A stretch of 64,000 nucleotides of DNA from Acidovorax sp. 107 (GCF_003058055.1 NZ_QBTZ01000001.1:3552001-3616000); one strand, 5' to 3'; shown: positions 8,815 to 18,938, counted from the stretch's first letter. Notes: a model not told the origin generated them from the sequence alone. Made by a program: numbers and translations.

Positions 8815-10070
8815 GCGGCAGCGTGTTGCCCCGGCGGGCCGCCGTCGTTGCCTTTCTGGCGTTTGCGTTTGCGTACTTTCTGTCGGCGCTGGTGCGCGCG
8901 GTTACCGCCACCCTGGCCCCGACGCTGGCCCAGGAGTTCTCGCTGCATGCGCGTGACCTGGGGCTGCTCGCGGGTGGGTACTTTCTGGGCTTTGCGGCCA
9001 CACAGCTGCCTTTGGGCACCTGGCTGGACCGCCATGGCCCCAAGAGGGTTGCTCTGGGGTTTCTGGGCGTGGCCGTGATAGGCAGCCTGGTGTTTTCGGC
9101 GGCCACGGGGTTTTCGGGCCTGCTCGCGGGACGGGTGTTGTGTGGCGCAGGTGTCAGCGCGTGTCTGATGGCGCCCCTCACGGGCTACCGCCGTTGGCTG
9201 GAGCCCTTGGCCCAGATGCGGGCGAACTCGTGGATGCTGATGACGGGCTCATTGGGCATGGTGGCGTCCACGCTGCCTGTGCAGTGGGCGCTGCCGCTGG
9301 TGGGCTGGCGCCCGCTGTTCTGGGGGCTGGCGGTACTGATTGCGGTGGCCATGGGGGTCATCGCTGTCTGGGTGCCGCGTTGGGCGGCCGCAGGCGCGGC
9401 ATCGCCCACGGCACAGGCCGGAACGGCCGAAGCGCCCCAGGGCTATGGCGTGGTGTGGCGAGACCCGTATTTTCAGCGCCTCGCCCCGCTGGGTTTCTTT
9501 TGCTATGGCGGCATGGTGGCCATGCAGACCCTGTGGGCGGGGCCGTGGATGCAGCGCGTGGCGGGCTACACCGCCCTGGAGTCGGCCACGGGCCTGTTCT
9601 GGATCAACATCTCCATGTTGTGCACCTTCTGGACCTGGGGCATGGTCAACCCGTGGCTGCTGCGCAAGGGGTTTGGTGCCGATCGGTTGATGGCCATGGG
9701 CCTGCCGCTGTGCCTCGTGGTGTTGCTGGGCATCATCCTGGCGGGGCCCCAGGCCGGGGGCGGCGCCTGGGCGTTGTTCTGCGTGTCGTGCACCTTCGTG
9801 TCGCTGTCGCAGCCTGCCGTGGCCATGGCGTTTCCGCAGGCGCTGGCGGGGCGCGCGCTGTCGGCCTACAACCTCGTGATTTTTGCAGGCGTGTTTGTGG
9901 TGCAGTGGGGCATTGGCCTCGCGGTGGACGCCTTCGATGCCGCCGGGCTGGCCACCGTGCCGGCGTTCCAGGCAGCCATGGCGGTGTACCTGGCATGCAA
10001 CGCGAGCGCCTACGCGTGGTTCCTGCTGCGGGGGCGGCGCCATAATGTGCTGCCCATCCCCACACCATGA
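8811..10070 (+). CDS. MFS transporter
   Basis: A major facilitator superfamily protein of 419 residues with about 12 membrane segments. The loop 2-3 signature is GTWLDRHGPKRV (family pattern GxxxDRxGrr). A longer polar loop near residues 190-215 separates the two six-helix halves. The substrate cannot be told. It overlaps the preceding lipoprotein gene by four bases, which suggests a joint function in the envelope. Confidence 0.9.
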   Translation: MSGSVLPRRAAVVAFLAFAFAYFLSALVRAVTATLAPTLAQEFSLHARDLGLLAGGYFLGFAATQLPLGTWLDRHGPKRVALGFLGVAVIGSLVFSAATGFSGLLAGRVLCGAGVSACLMAPLTGYRRWLEPLAQMRANSWMLMTGSLGMVASTLPVQWALPLVGWRPLFWGLAVLIAVAMGVIAVWVPRWAAAGAASPTAQAGTAEAPQGYGVVWRDPYFQRLAPLGFFCYGGMVAMQTLWAGPWMQRVAGYTALESATGLFWINISMLCTFWTWGMVNPWLLRKGFGADRLMAMGLPLCLVVLLGIILAGPQAGGGAWALFCVSCTFVSLSQPAVAMAFPQALAGRALSAYNLVIFAGVFVVQWGIGLAVDAFDAAGLATVPAFQAAMAVYLACNASAYAWFLLRGRRHNVLPIPTP

Positions 10071-10156
10071 AGACCTGCGCAAACATCGATGCAACCACCG
10101 GCAGTGCCTTCCTCGCCGGCCCTTCGTTGCTGCCCGGTGTGGCGTAAGTCGTGACC

Positions 10157-10609
10157 ATGACCCCCACCAGCATCCTCATCATTGCCCACGCCCCGCTGGC
10201 CCACGCGCTGCGTGAATGCGCATTGCATGTCTTTGCCGACTGCGGCAGCAGCGTGGCTGCGCTCGATGTGCAGCCCAACCAGCCCCCCGAAGAATCGCTG
10301 GCCCAGGCGCGCATCATGCTGGACCAGCTGGGCACCGACACTACTCTGGTGCTGACCGATGTGTTTGGCGCCACGCCCTGCAATGTGGCGCAGCGCCTGG
10401 TGGATGGCGTGCGCTCGCGCCTGGTGACGGGCGTCAACCTGCCCATGCTGCTTCGCGCCGTGAGCTACCGGGCCGAGCCGCTCGACTCCGTGGTGACCCG
10501 CGCCGTCGTGGGGGGCACCCAAGGGGTTATGCAGGTGGCCATTTCCGCACCGCAGAACCAGAACCGCCGTAACCGACATGATCAAGACCCGTACGACCAT
10601 CAGCAATAA
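10157..10609 (+). CDS. PTS EIIA component, mannose (EIIA-Man) family
   Basis: This is a cytoplasmic phosphocarrier of the phosphotransferase system, phosphorylated by HPr. The start MTPTSILIIAHAPLAHAL places the phospho-His at H11. The DVFGATPCNVAQR and GVNLPMLLRA segments are typical of the family. I chose ATG 10157 over GTG 10151. The C terminus overlaps the HPr start by 32 bases. No EIIB, EIIC or EIID genes are present, so a regulatory rather than transport role is likely, as in other betaproteobacteria. Confidence 0.92.
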   Translation: MTPTSILIIAHAPLAHALRECALHVFADCGSSVAALDVQPNQPPEESLAQARIMLDQLGTDTTLVLTDVFGATPCNVAQRLVDGVRSRLVTGVNLPMLLRAVSYRAEPLDSVVTRAVVGGTQGVMQVAISAPQNQNRRNRHDQDPYDHQQ

Positions 10610-10847
10610 ACTGGGCCTGCACGCCCGCGCATCGGCCAAGCTCACCAAGCTGGCCGGCAGCTTTCCGTGTGACGTTTTCATGAGCAAGGGCGAGCGCCGC
10701 ATCAACGCCAAGAGCATCATGGGCGTGATGATGCTGGCCGCCGGCCTGGGCTCTGAGGTGGAGCTGGAAACGAGCGGCGACCGCGAGCAGGAGGCCATGG
10801 ACGCTCTGCTGGCGCTGATTGCCGACAAATTTGGCGAGGGTGAGTGA
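10578..10847 (+). CDS. ptsH: Phosphocarrier protein HPr
   Basis: HPr relays phosphate from EI to EIIA. It has 89 residues, with catalytic H15 in GLHARASAKL and regulatory S46 in NAKSIMGVMML, the site used by HPr kinase where that enzyme exists. The start lies inside the EIIA reading frame. ptsI follows 54 bases later, so it forms an EIIA-HPr-EI operon. Confidence 0.97.
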   Translation: MIKTRTTISNKLGLHARASAKLTKLAGSFPCDVFMSKGERRINAKSIMGVMMLAAGLGSEVELETSGDREQEAMDALLALIADKFGEGE

Positions 10848-10901
10848 GCCTGCCAACCCCGCCAGCCCCGCCAGCCCCCTTGAACCCTTGATGACACCAC
10901 C

Positions 10902-12659
10902 ATGACCTTCTCCGTCCACGGCCTCGCAGTTGCACGCGGCATCGCCATTGGCCGGGCCGTGCTGGTGGCGTCGAGCCGCGTGGACGTGGCGCACTATTTT
11001 GTGGAGCCAGAGCAGGTCGAGGGCGAGATCGAGCGCGTGCGCCAGGGCCGCAATGCCGTGGTCGAGGAGCTGCAACGCCTGCAGACCGACATGCCCGCCG
11101 ACGCGCCGCACGAGCTGACCGCGCTGCTGGATGTGCACCTGATGCTGCTGCAGGATGAGGCCCTCACCGGCGGCGTCAAGCACTGGATCACCGAGCGCCT
11201 TTACAACGCCGAGTGGGCGCTCACCACCCAGCTCGAAGTCATCGCGCGCCAGTTCGACGAGATGGAGGACGAGTACCTGCGCGAGCGCAAGGCCGACCTG
11301 GAGCAGGTGGTGGAGCGCATCCTGCGCTACATGAAGGGCGTGGCCAGCCCCGTGGCGCCCCCGGCAAGCAGCCCGCGCCGCAAGACGCAGCAGGACCTGC
11401 TGCTGGACGACACGGTGGATGTGCCGCTGGTGCTCGTGGCGCACGACCTCTCACCCGCCGACATGCTGCAGTTCAAGCAAAGCGTGTTCGCGGGCTTTGT
11501 GACCGATGTGGGCGGCAAGACCAGCCACACCGCCATCGTTGCGCGCAGCATGGACATCCCCGCCGTGGTGGGCGCGCGCGCCGCCAGCCAGTTGGTGCGG
11601 CAGGACGACTGGGTCATCATCGACGGCGATGCGGGCGTGGTCATCGTCGATCCGTCGCCCATCATCCTGGCCGAATACGGATTTCGCCAGCGCCAGGTCG
11701 AGCTGGAGCGCGAGCGCCTGGCGCGCCTGCGCCACACACCCGCCATCACCATCGACGGCCACAAGATCGAGCTGCTGGCCAACATCGAGCAACCGGGTGA
11801 TGCCGCCGCGGCCGTGCGCGCCGGGGCGGTGGGCGTGGGGCTGTTCCGCAGCGAATTCTTGTTCATGGGCAAAACGGGCAACCTGCCGGGTGAAGACGCG
11901 CAGTACCGCGCCTACTGCGAGGCCATCGATGGCATGCAGGGCCTGCCCGTCACCATTCGCACCATCGATGTGGGAGCGGACAAGCCGCTCGACCACAAGA
12001 GCCACAAGGACGGTTACCTGAACCCCGCGCTGGGTCTGCGCGCCATCCGCTGGAGCCTGGCCGACCCCGCCATGTTCCGCACCCAGCTGCGCGCCGTGCT
12101 GCGTGCGGCGGCGCATGGCAAGGTCAACCTGCTGTTCCCCATGCTGGCCCACACGCACGAGATCCAGCAGACCCTCGCGCAGGTCGATCTGGCCCGGGGC
12201 GAGCTGGATACGCGTGGCGAGCCCTACGGCCCGGTGCAGCTGGGCGCGATGATCGAGGTGCCCGCCGCCGCGCTCATGGTGCGCACCTTCCTCAAGTATT
12301 TCGACTTCCTCTCGATCGGCACCAACGACCTGATCCAGTACACCCTGGCCATTGATCGTGCCGACGAGGCTGTGGCCCACCTGTACGACCCGCTGCACCC
12401 CGCCGTGCTGCGCCTGGTAAGCGATGTGATCGCCGAGGGCGAGCGCCAGGGCAAGAGCGTGTGCGTGTGCGGTGAGACGGCGGGCGACGTCAGCATGACG
12501 CGGCTGCTGCTGGGCCTGGGCCTGCGCAGTTTCTCCATGCACCCCGCGCAGATCCTGGCCGTCAAGCAGGAAGTGCTGCGCGCCGACACGCGCAAGCTCG
12601 CGCCCTGGGCGCAGCAGGTGCTGGAAGGCGACGAGCCTGCCGTGCTGCTGACGGCATGA
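10902..12659 (+). CDS. ptsI: PTS enzyme I (phosphoenolpyruvate-protein phosphotransferase)
   Basis: Enzyme I takes phosphate from phosphoenolpyruvate and passes it to HPr. It has 585 residues, full length. In order: an N-terminal HPr-binding helical region, the swivelling domain with phospho-His H209 in GGKTSHTAIVARS, then the PEP-binding TIM barrel with RTIDVGADKP and the C-terminal VCGETAGD loop containing the catalytic Cys. It is the third gene of the operon. Confidence 0.97.
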   Translation: MTFSVHGLAVARGIAIGRAVLVASSRVDVAHYFVEPEQVEGEIERVRQGRNAVVEELQRLQTDMPADAPHELTALLDVHLMLLQDEALTGGVKHWITERLYNAEWALTTQLEVIARQFDEMEDEYLRERKADLEQVVERILRYMKGVASPVAPPASSPRRKTQQDLLLDDTVDVPLVLVAHDLSPADMLQFKQSVFAGFVTDVGGKTSHTAIVARSMDIPAVVGARAASQLVRQDDWVIIDGDAGVVIVDPSPIILAEYGFRQRQVELERERLARLRHTPAITIDGHKIELLANIEQPGDAAAAVRAGAVGVGLFRSEFLFMGKTGNLPGEDAQYRAYCEAIDGMQGLPVTIRTIDVGADKPLDHKSHKDGYLNPALGLRAIRWSLADPAMFRTQLRAVLRAAAHGKVNLLFPMLAHTHEIQQTLAQVDLARGELDTRGEPYGPVQLGAMIEVPAAALMVRTFLKYFDFLSIGTNDLIQYTLAIDRADEAVAHLYDPLHPAVLRLVSDVIAEGERQGKSVCVCGETAGDVSMTRLLLGLGLRSFSMHPAQILAVKQEVLRADTRKLAPWAQQVLEGDEPAVLLTA

Positions 12660-12668
12660 AGGTCGTTG

Positions 12669-12730
12669 ATTACTTCAAAATTGATAGCTGCTAAGGCATA
12701 TTAATCGGGCGCTATCGGGCGATTTGGTCG
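12669..12730. repeat. Dispersed Comamonadaceae-type repeat, copy 2
   Basis: The core ATAGCTGCTA (12684-12693) is followed by GCGCTATCGGGCG and GGTCG. On the minus strand it aligns with copy 1 through GACC, TAGCGC, ATGC and AGCAGCTAT. It fills the short gap between the convergent ptsI and DMT transporter genes and may serve as their shared terminator. Confidence 0.65.
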
Positions 12731-12741
12731 AGTTTTGTGCG

Positions 12742-13575
12742 TCAGCGCGCCCGCATCCCCATCACGGCCGCGCTGATGATCATCACCGTGGCCAGCGCAA
12801 TGCTCCAGGTGAAGGTGCGTCCGCTCACCAGAATCAACAGCGCGGTGGACGCCAGCGGCGTGATGTAGCTCAGGATGCCGATGTGCCGCGCGTCCCCCAG
12901 CTTGAGCGCCTTGTCCCACATGAAAAACGACGCCCCCAGAGGCCCCAGGCCCAGCACGGCCAGCAGCCCCCAGTCGCGCGGCTGCAGCGCGACGGCGGGC
13001 TCCAGGAGCGCATGGCACAGCAGCGACAGCACGCCCGACACCAGTCCGAACAGGCCAATGGCCGTGGTCGGGAAGGCCGCCACGCGCTTGGTCAGGAGCG
13101 AGTAGGTGGCCCAGATGAAGGCCGCCGCCAGCGCGGGCAGATAACCCCAGGCCAGCGCCCCGCTCAGCTCGCGCCCGCCTGCAATGGCGATGGCCGCACC
13201 CCCAAAACCCAGCAGTGCCGCCAGCACATGCGGCAGGCGCAGGGCCACGCCGGGCAGCACCACAGGTGAGAGCACCACGATGAACAGCGGCCACAGGTAG
13301 TTGACCAGGTTGGCCTCGACCGGAGGCGCATGGCGCAGCGCGATGAACAGCAGGAAGTGGTACGCAAACAGGCCGTACACGCCCAAGGCCAGCGTGCGCA
13401 GCGGGATGCGCCACTGCGACGGGTCACGCAGCACAAACGGCCAGGCCGGCACGCTGCCGATGATGAGCGCGATCCCCGTGAGCAGGAAGGGCGGAATGTG
13501 GGTGAGGGACACCCCCAGTGAAGCGAGAGAAGCCCATAGCGCAATGGCGCCCAGGGCATAGAGGTTGGCTTGCAT
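12742..13575 (-). CDS. DMT superfamily transporter (EamA domains)
   Basis: A drug/metabolite exporter of 277 residues with about ten membrane segments in two EamA repeats. I started at MQANLYALGAIALWAS (13575), which puts the first helix at the N terminus; a frame to 13608 adds a poor extension. The duplication is seen in the two halves (to about 135, then from WGYLPALAAAFIWATYS). The substrate is unknown. Confidence 0.9.
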   Translation of the reverse strand: MQANLYALGAIALWASLASLGVSLTHIPPFLLTGIALIIGSVPAWPFVLRDPSQWRIPLRTLALGVYGLFAYHFLLFIALRHAPPVEANLVNYLWPLFIVVLSPVVLPGVALRLPHVLAALLGFGGAAIAIAGGRELSGALAWGYLPALAAAFIWATYSLLTKRVAAFPTTAIGLFGLVSGVLSLLCHALLEPAVALQPRDWGLLAVLGLGPLGASFFMWDKALKLGDARHIGILSYITPLASTALLILVSGRTFTWSIALATVMIISAAVMGMRAR

Positions 13576-13662
13576 GGGCGCACTGTAAACGTGCCAGGCA
13601 TCGCGCAACGATGGTCGGTCGTCGCCATCCTGCGGTCTTGGAACAGGTCAGGGTGTGACCGG

Positions 13663-14376
13663 TCAGCCGCGGCGAAGGGCGGCCGTCAGGGCCGACGGCG
13701 AACGGTAGCCTGTGCGCCGGGCCACCTCTGCCACGGGCATGCCGCCCGAGCGCAGCAACTGGGCGTGTTCCAGTCGTTGACTGCGCAGCCAGGCCATGGC
13801 GCCCTGGCCCTGCTCGTCGCGGCAGCGGGCGGCGAACTGGCTCGGACTCAGGTGGACCTGCTGCGCAATGTCCGCCACCGACAGCGGCCGGTGCCACTGC
13901 AAGGCGGCCCATTGGCGCAGCGCTGCCCAGTCGATGGTGCGGCGGCGTGCGCCGGCATCCGCCGGGGCCGACCCTGGGGTGGAGTGGGGAAGGGGCTGCA
14001 ACCAGGCCTCCAGCAGCAGCGCGGGCCCGTGGGCCAGGGCCAGAGGGCGACCCTGTTGCAGGGCGCTGGCAAGATACCGGGCCAGGGTGAGCGCAGGGGG
14101 GGGTGGGGTGGTCTGCAGTGCGGGGCCGGTGCAGTGCCTCCAGCCCATGTCGCCGCTGTCCAGCACCAGGCAAAGGCTGCCGCCAGTGGCCTCGAAGTCG
14201 TGGTGCGCACCCGGCGCAATAACGCAGCCGCCACCGGTGGGGACACGCATGCCGCGCCCGTCGATCTCCAGCTCCAGAGCACCAGCCAGGCCCAGCAGCA
14301 CCTGGAAGTGGTCGTGGCTGTGGCTGCCGGGGGAGGGGCCGTACCGGCGCAGCGAGAGCGAGCCGGTGTTGTCCAT
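13663..14376 (-). CDS. AraC family transcriptional regulator
   Basis: A 237-residue regulator. The N-terminal cupin-like sensing domain has GSHSHDHFQVLLGLAGALE. The C-terminal AraC/XylS double HTH starts near residue 145: ADIAQQVHLSPSQFAARCR is the first helix-turn-helix and VAEVARRTGYRSPSALTAALRR the second. It is unusually short between the domains. It lies 31 bases downstream of lipA on the same strand and may be cotranscribed. The neighbouring DMT exporter is a possible target. Confidence 0.9.
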   Translation of the reverse strand: MDNTGSLSLRRYGPSPGSHSHDHFQVLLGLAGALELEIDGRGMRVPTGGGCVIAPGAHHDFEATGGSLCLVLDSGDMGWRHCTGPALQTTPPPPALTLARYLASALQQGRPLALAHGPALLLEAWLQPLPHSTPGSAPADAGARRRTIDWAALRQWAALQWHRPLSVADIAQQVHLSPSQFAARCRDEQGQGAMAWLRSQRLEHAQLLRSGGMPVAEVARRTGYRSPSALTAALRRG

Positions 14377-14407
14377 GGCGATGGTCGCGTCGTGGCGGAG
14401 AGCGGGC

Positions 14408-15388
14408 TTACACGCCGGCCGCGTGCGCCTGCTGGTCGGCGTGGTAGCTGCTGCGCACCATGGCACCCACGGCAGCGTGGCTGAAGCCCATCTTGTAGGC
14501 TTCTTCCTCGAACATCTTGAAGGTGTCAGGGTGTACGTAGCGGCGCACGGGCAGGTGGCTGTTGCTGGGTGCCAGGTACTGGCCGATGGTCAGCATGTCG
14601 ATGTTGTGCTCGCGCATGTCGCGCATCACCTGCAGGATCTCTTCGTCCGTCTCGCCCAGGCCGACCATGATGCCGCTCTTGGTCGGCACGTTGGGGTGCA
14701 GCGCCTTGAACTTTTTCAGCAGATTCAGGCTGAACTGGTAGTCCGAACCGGGACGCGCTTCCTTGTACAGGCGGGGTGCGGTCTCCAGGTTGTGGTTCAT
14801 CACGTCCGGAGGCGCCGCCTTCAAAATTTCGAGCGCGCGGTCATCGCGGCCGCGGAAGTCCGGCACCAGAATTTCAATTTGCGTTTGGGGCGACAGCTCG
14901 CGGATGTTCTGGATGCATTCCACAAAGTGGCCGCTGCCGCCGTCGCGCAGGTCGTCGCGGTCCACGCTGGTGATCACCACGTACTTGAGCTTGAGCGCGG
15001 CAATCGTCTTGGCGAGGTTCAGCGGCTCGTCCTTGTCGAGCGGGTCGGGGCGGCCGTGGCCCACGTCACAGAATGGGCAGCGGCGGGTGCATTTGTCGCC
15101 CATGATCATGAAGGTGGCCGTGCCCTTGCCAAAGCACTCGCCAATGTTGGGGCATGACGCTTCTTCGCACACGGTGTGCAGCTTGTGCTCGCGCAGGATG
15201 TCCTTGATCTCGTAGAAGCGCGTGGTGGGGCTGCCCGCCTTCACGCGGATCCACTCGGGCTTCTTGAGCACTTCGCCTTGCTCCACCTTGATCGGAATGC
15301 GCGACAACTTGGCCGCAGCCTTTTGCTTGGCCAGCGGGTTGTAGGCTTCGGTGGATTGCGCTTCGCGGACGACTTCAGGGGTGCTCAT
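14408..15388 (-). CDS. lipA: Lipoyl synthase
   Basis: A radical SAM enzyme that inserts two sulfurs into protein-bound octanoyl groups to form lipoyl cofactors of 2-oxoacid dehydrogenases and the glycine cleavage system. It has 326 residues. The auxiliary [4Fe-4S] cysteines are C74, C79 and C85 ([12 protein letters not shown]), and the radical SAM cysteines are C100, C104 and C107 (CTRRCPFC). It lies 15 bases after lipB in the operon ybeD-lipB-lipA. Confidence 0.98.
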   Translation of the reverse strand: MSTPEVVREAQSTEAYNPLAKQKAAAKLSRIPIKVEQGEVLKKPEWIRVKAGSPTTRFYEIKDILREHKLHTVCEEASCPNIGECFGKGTATFMIMGDKCTRRCPFCDVGHGRPDPLDKDEPLNLAKTIAALKLKYVVITSVDRDDLRDGGSGHFVECIQNIRELSPQTQIEILVPDFRGRDDRALEILKAAPPDVMNHNLETAPRLYKEARPGSDYQFSLNLLKKFKALHPNVPTKSGIMVGLGETDEEILQVMRDMREHNIDMLTIGQYLAPSNSHLPVRRYVHPDTFKMFEEEAYKMGFSHAAVGAMVRSSYHADQQAHAAGV

Positions 15389-15403
15389 GGCAGTAGGCAG
15401 AGT

Positions 15404-16099
15404 TCAGGGAGCCAACCGGATGCTGAGCTGCTGGCCCAGCACCTGCGCGGCTTCTTCCCAGGTGGTGTGGACCCCGATTGTAGAAAGGTCCACCGTTTTC
15501 AATCCTGCGTAACCGCAAGGGTTGATGCGGCCGTAGGGCTCCAGGTCCATGTCCACGTTCAGCGCCACGCCGTGGTAAGTGCAGTGCCGGCTGACCTTGA
15601 TGCCGAGCGCTGCGATCTTGCCCAGGCCTTCGAAATCAGGCGCTGGCACCTCAGGGCCCATGCGTTTTTGGGGGCGCTGGGGCAGCATGGCGTGGCTTTG
15701 TGGGTCATCCAGGCGCACATAAATACCGGGTGCGCCAGCGACCCGGTGGCCGGTGATACCGAAGTGCGCCAGCGTACGGATCACGGCCTCTTCAACGCGG
15801 TAGACGTATTCCTTGACGAAATAGCCCGCACGCTGCAGGTCGATCAGCGGGTAGGCAACGACCTGGCCCGGGCCGTGGAAAGTGACCTGCCCCCCTCGGT
15901 TGGTGGCGATCACGGGTATGTCGCCTGGGTGGAGCAGGTGATCGCTTTTGCCTGCAATGCCCTGCGTGTACAGCGGGGTGTGCTCGCAAATCCACAGCGC
16001 ATCCGCGTCCGAGGGCGTGCGGGTGGCTGTGAAGTCCTGCATGGCTTGCACGGTGCCGGCGTAGTCCACGCGGCCCAGCAGGCGGATGTCAATCGTCAT
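15404..16099 (-). CDS. lipB: Octanoyl-[acyl-carrier-protein]:protein N-octanoyltransferase
   Basis: LipB moves octanoyl from ACP to the lipoyl-domain lysine, the step before LipA. It has 231 residues. The [16 protein letters not shown] signature is present, with the catalytic Lys K161 ([18 protein letters not shown]) and Cys C195 ([10 protein letters not shown]). Between GIYV and the Lys loop there is an insertion of about 20 residues rich in Gln, Arg and Pro, longer than in Escherichia coli. Confidence 0.97.
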   Translation of the reverse strand: MTIDIRLLGRVDYAGTVQAMQDFTATRTPSDADALWICEHTPLYTQGIAGKSDHLLHPGDIPVIATNRGGQVTFHGPGQVVAYPLIDLQRAGYFVKEYVYRVEEAVIRTLAHFGITGHRVAGAPGIYVRLDDPQSHAMLPQRPQKRMGPEVPAPDFEGLGKIAALGIKVSRHCTYHGVALNVDMDLEPYGRINPCGYAGLKTVDLSTIGVHTTWEEAAQVLGQQLSIRLAP

Positions 16100-16120
16100 G
16101 GCGCAATCTGCAGGGGGCGG

Positions 16121-16438
16121 TTACAGCACCACTTTCACCAGGGGGTGCGAGGACAGCGCGCGGTACAGGTTATCCAACTGCTCGCGGCTGGTCGCCGTGA
16201 TGGTGATGGTTACTCCGAGGTAATTGCCCGCGCGGCTGTCGCGCAGTTCAATGGTGGCGGCGTCGAAAGTGGGGTCGAACTGGTGGGCCAGTTCGGTGAT
16301 GGCATGCACGAACCCGTCCACCTTGGCGCCCATGACTTTGATCGGGAACTTGGAGGGGTATTCGATCAGCGAGTCTTTGCGCGGATCGGTGGTGTGTGTG
16401 TCAAGGCCATTGGCGGGTGGCGGACTGGAGGATGTCAT
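16121..16438 (-). CDS. ybeD: YbeD/DUF493 family protein
   Basis: A 105-residue DUF493 protein of small alpha-beta fold, commonly found upstream of lipB. It has the family pattern YPSKFPIKVMGAKVDGF and a closing HPLVKVVL. The function is not established; ACT-like regulatory roles have been proposed. It is the first gene of the lipoate operon, 21 bases before lipB. Confidence 0.92.
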   Translation of the reverse strand: MTSSSPPPANGLDTHTTDPRKDSLIEYPSKFPIKVMGAKVDGFVHAITELAHQFDPTFDAATIELRDSRAGNYLGVTITITATSREQLDNLYRALSSHPLVKVVL

Positions 16439-16647
16439 GGTGGAGTTCGGTGGGTGGGATGCTGCGGATTCAATAGCTGACAGGGCGCTGTCATTGTGCG
16501 CCTGGGGGGCGCGGAGGGGTTTTGGGCAGGGTGTTCATCGCGCGCCAGATCGGTGCGTTGTTCGTGCTTTGTGAGGCGCTTCAGCCGTTGGCTGGTCACC
16601 ACAACAGTGCATGCGCGCTCGATGGCTCCGGGCGCGTTTGCGGGTTT

Positions 16648-16678
16648 TTGTCTAGAGCCATGGGTTTTTACTTATAAT
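16648..16678 (+). promoter_or_regulatory. Putative promoter of the atp operon
   Basis: A perfect -10 TATAAT lies at 16673-16678, with TTGTCT at 16648-16653 as a possible -35 (19-bp spacer, slightly long). It is about 50 bases before atpI, in the gap divergent from ybeD. Confidence 0.6.
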
Positions 16679-16726
16679 TAGAGGCTTTGTAAAAGTTGCG
16701 GTCTGTAACGCGGGCGTCATTCATCA

Positions 16727-17200
16727 ATGAAAACAATCCCGCCAGAGACTGAAACTGAGGCTGAAGAATCTGACTTCAAGCCCCTGACGGCCCAAGAGGC
16801 GCAGCAGTGGCGCAGTCGCCATCCGCCCCTTTCGGTGTGGAAGGTGGTGGCAGGTCAGGCGCTGGTCGGAATGCTGGTGGCCCTGGTGGCCTGGGTTCTG
16901 ACGGGTAGGGCGGTGGTGGGCTGGTCTGCAGCCTATGGCGCCCTGGCAGTGGTGGCTCCGGCTGCACTGTTCGCCCGCGGTGTGTTGCGCCACAGGGCGT
17001 CATCCAATCCGCGGGCCGCCATGGTGGGGTTCTTTGGGTGGGAAATCGCCAAGATCATGTTGACGGTGGCGCTGCTGGCGGCGGCACCTCGGCTGGTGCC
17101 GGGCTTGAGCTGGATTGCCTTGCTGATTGGCATGGTGGTCGCAATGAAAACGTACTGGGTGGCGCTTTTGGTGCGGCCCGGTGTCCGAAAAACCGATTGA
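16727..17200 (+). CDS. atpI: ATP synthase subunit I
   Basis: AtpI is a small membrane protein assisting c-ring assembly. It has 157 residues: a polar N terminus to about 40, then four membrane segments (from about 44, 66, 103 and 126). Its last bases extend close to the atpB ribosome-binding site. It is the first gene of the operon. Confidence 0.92.
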   Translation: MKTIPPETETEAEESDFKPLTAQEAQQWRSRHPPLSVWKVVAGQALVGMLVALVAWVLTGRAVVGWSAAYGALAVVAPAALFARGVLRHRASSNPRAAMVGFFGWEIAKIMLTVALLAAAPRLVPGLSWIALLIGMVVAMKTYWVALLVRPGVRKTD

Positions 17201-17219
17201 TAGAGAGAAGAGTTGTCCG

Positions 17220-18098
17220 ATGGCCGCAGAAGCGCACGCTCCGACTGCAAGTGAATACATCGTTCACCACCTGCAGCATCTTCAAAACATCAACCAGACC
17301 AAGATTGTTGATTTCACCGTCATCAACTATGACTCGATCATCGTGGGTTTGGTTCTGGGTGCCCTCACCCTTTTGATTCTGTGGTCAGCTGCCCGTAAGG
17401 CAACCTCTGGTGTGCCAGGCCGCTTCCAGGCGGCGGTGGAAATGCTGGTCGAGATGGTGGACAACCAAGCCAAGGCCAACATCCACAACGCTGAAAGCCG
17501 CAAGTTCATCGCTCCCCTGGGCCTGACGGTGTTCGTCTGGATCTTTCTGATGAACTTCATGGACATGCTGCCTGTGGACCTGCTGCCTGCCGTCTGGGCG
17601 CAGATCTATGGCGCCGCCGGCCATGACCCTCACCATGCCTATCTGCGTGTCGTGCCCACGGCCGACCTGTCCACGACCCTGGGCCTCGCTTTTGCCATTC
17701 TGATCCTGCGCTTCTGGTACAGCGTCAAGATCAAGGGCGCTGGTGGCTGGGCGCACGAACTGGTGTCTGCTCCTTTCGGCACCAGCAAGAATCCCATCTT
17801 CGCCCTGATCCTGGGCGTAGTAAATCTGCTCATGCAGATCATTGAATATGTTGCCAACACCGTGTCCCACGGCATGCGGTTGTTTGGCAACATGTACGCT
17901 GGCGAGCTGGTGTTCATGCTCATCGCCCTCATGGGTGGTGCTGCGGCCCTGTCGCTGTCGGGTGTGCTGCTGCCTGTGGGCCACGTCATCGCTGGCACCA
18001 TCTGGACGCTGTTCCACATTCTGGTGATCTCGCTGCAAGCCTTCATCTTCATGATGCTTGCGCTGATCTACCTTGGTCAGGCGCACAACGCGCACTAA
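17220..18098 (+). CDS. atpB: ATP synthase Fo subunit a
   Basis: Subunit a provides the proton half-channels against the c-ring. The start MAAEAHAPTASEYI at 17220 follows AGAAGAG; a GTG-initiated longer frame overlaps atpI and is unlikely. It has 292 residues. The essential Arg helix is visible near HGMRLFGNMYAGELVF. The family region SLQAFIFMMLALIYLGQA is C-terminal. Confidence 0.96.
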   Translation: MAAEAHAPTASEYIVHHLQHLQNINQTKIVDFTVINYDSIIVGLVLGALTLLILWSAARKATSGVPGRFQAAVEMLVEMVDNQAKANIHNAESRKFIAPLGLTVFVWIFLMNFMDMLPVDLLPAVWAQIYGAAGHDPHHAYLRVVPTADLSTTLGLAFAILILRFWYSVKIKGAGGWAHELVSAPFGTSKNPIFALILGVVNLLMQIIEYVANTVSHGMRLFGNMYAGELVFMLIALMGGAAALSLSGVLLPVGHVIAGTIWTLFHILVISLQAFIFMMLALIYLGQAHNAH

Positions 18099-18126
18099 GT
18101 TTCCCTTTCGTTTTTTCTTTCCTTAA

Positions 18127-18423
<297 letters not shown>

Positions 18424-18457
18424 GTCCCGTTCAACGCCACTTTAGAAAGGTGTTGCC

Positions 18458-18928
18458 GTGAGTATCAATGCGACCCTGTTCGTTCAGGCCATCGTCTTCC
18501 TGATCCTCGTGTGGTTCACGATGAAATTCGTGTGGCCTCCGATCGCGAAGGCTCTGGATGAACGAGCCCAGAAAATCGCCGATGGCCTCGCAGCTGCCGA
18601 CCGTGCCAAATCCGAACTGACCGCTGCCAACCAGCGCGTTGAAAAGGAACTGTCGCAGGCGCGCAACGAGACGGCCTCGCGTCTTGCGGACGCCGACCGT
18701 CGTGCCCAGGCCATCATCGAAGAAGCCAAGGCCCGCGCCACAGAGGAAGGCAACAAGATTGTTGCTGCTGCCCGCGCCGAGGCCGAGCAGCAGACGGTCC
18801 AAGCCCGCGAAGCCCTGCGTGAGCAGGTGGCAGCGCTGGCCGTCAAGGGCGCTGAGCAGATTCTCCGCAAGGAGGTCAACGCTGGCGTTCATGCCGACCT
18901 GCTCAACCGCCTGAAGACCGAGCTGTAA
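18458..18928 (+). CDS. atpF: ATP synthase Fo subunit b
   Basis: The peripheral stalk subunit: one N-terminal membrane helix (about 5-25) and a long charged coiled coil dimerising in the cytoplasm. It has 156 residues. The start codon is GTG (18458), preceded by AGAAAGG. The sequence [20 protein letters not shown] fits the family. Confidence 0.97.
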   Translation: MSINATLFVQAIVFLILVWFTMKFVWPPIAKALDERAQKIADGLAAADRAKSELTAANQRVEKELSQARNETASRLADADRRAQAIIEEAKARATEEGNKIVAAARAEAEQQTVQAREALREQVAALAVKGAEQILRKEVNAGVHADLLNRLKTEL

Positions 18929-18938
18929 GGGGACACAC

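Noticed and set aside
10066..10148. 27-codon frame between MFS and EIIA genes
   Set aside because: It overlaps the MFS end, has no clear ribosome-binding site and no recognisable character.
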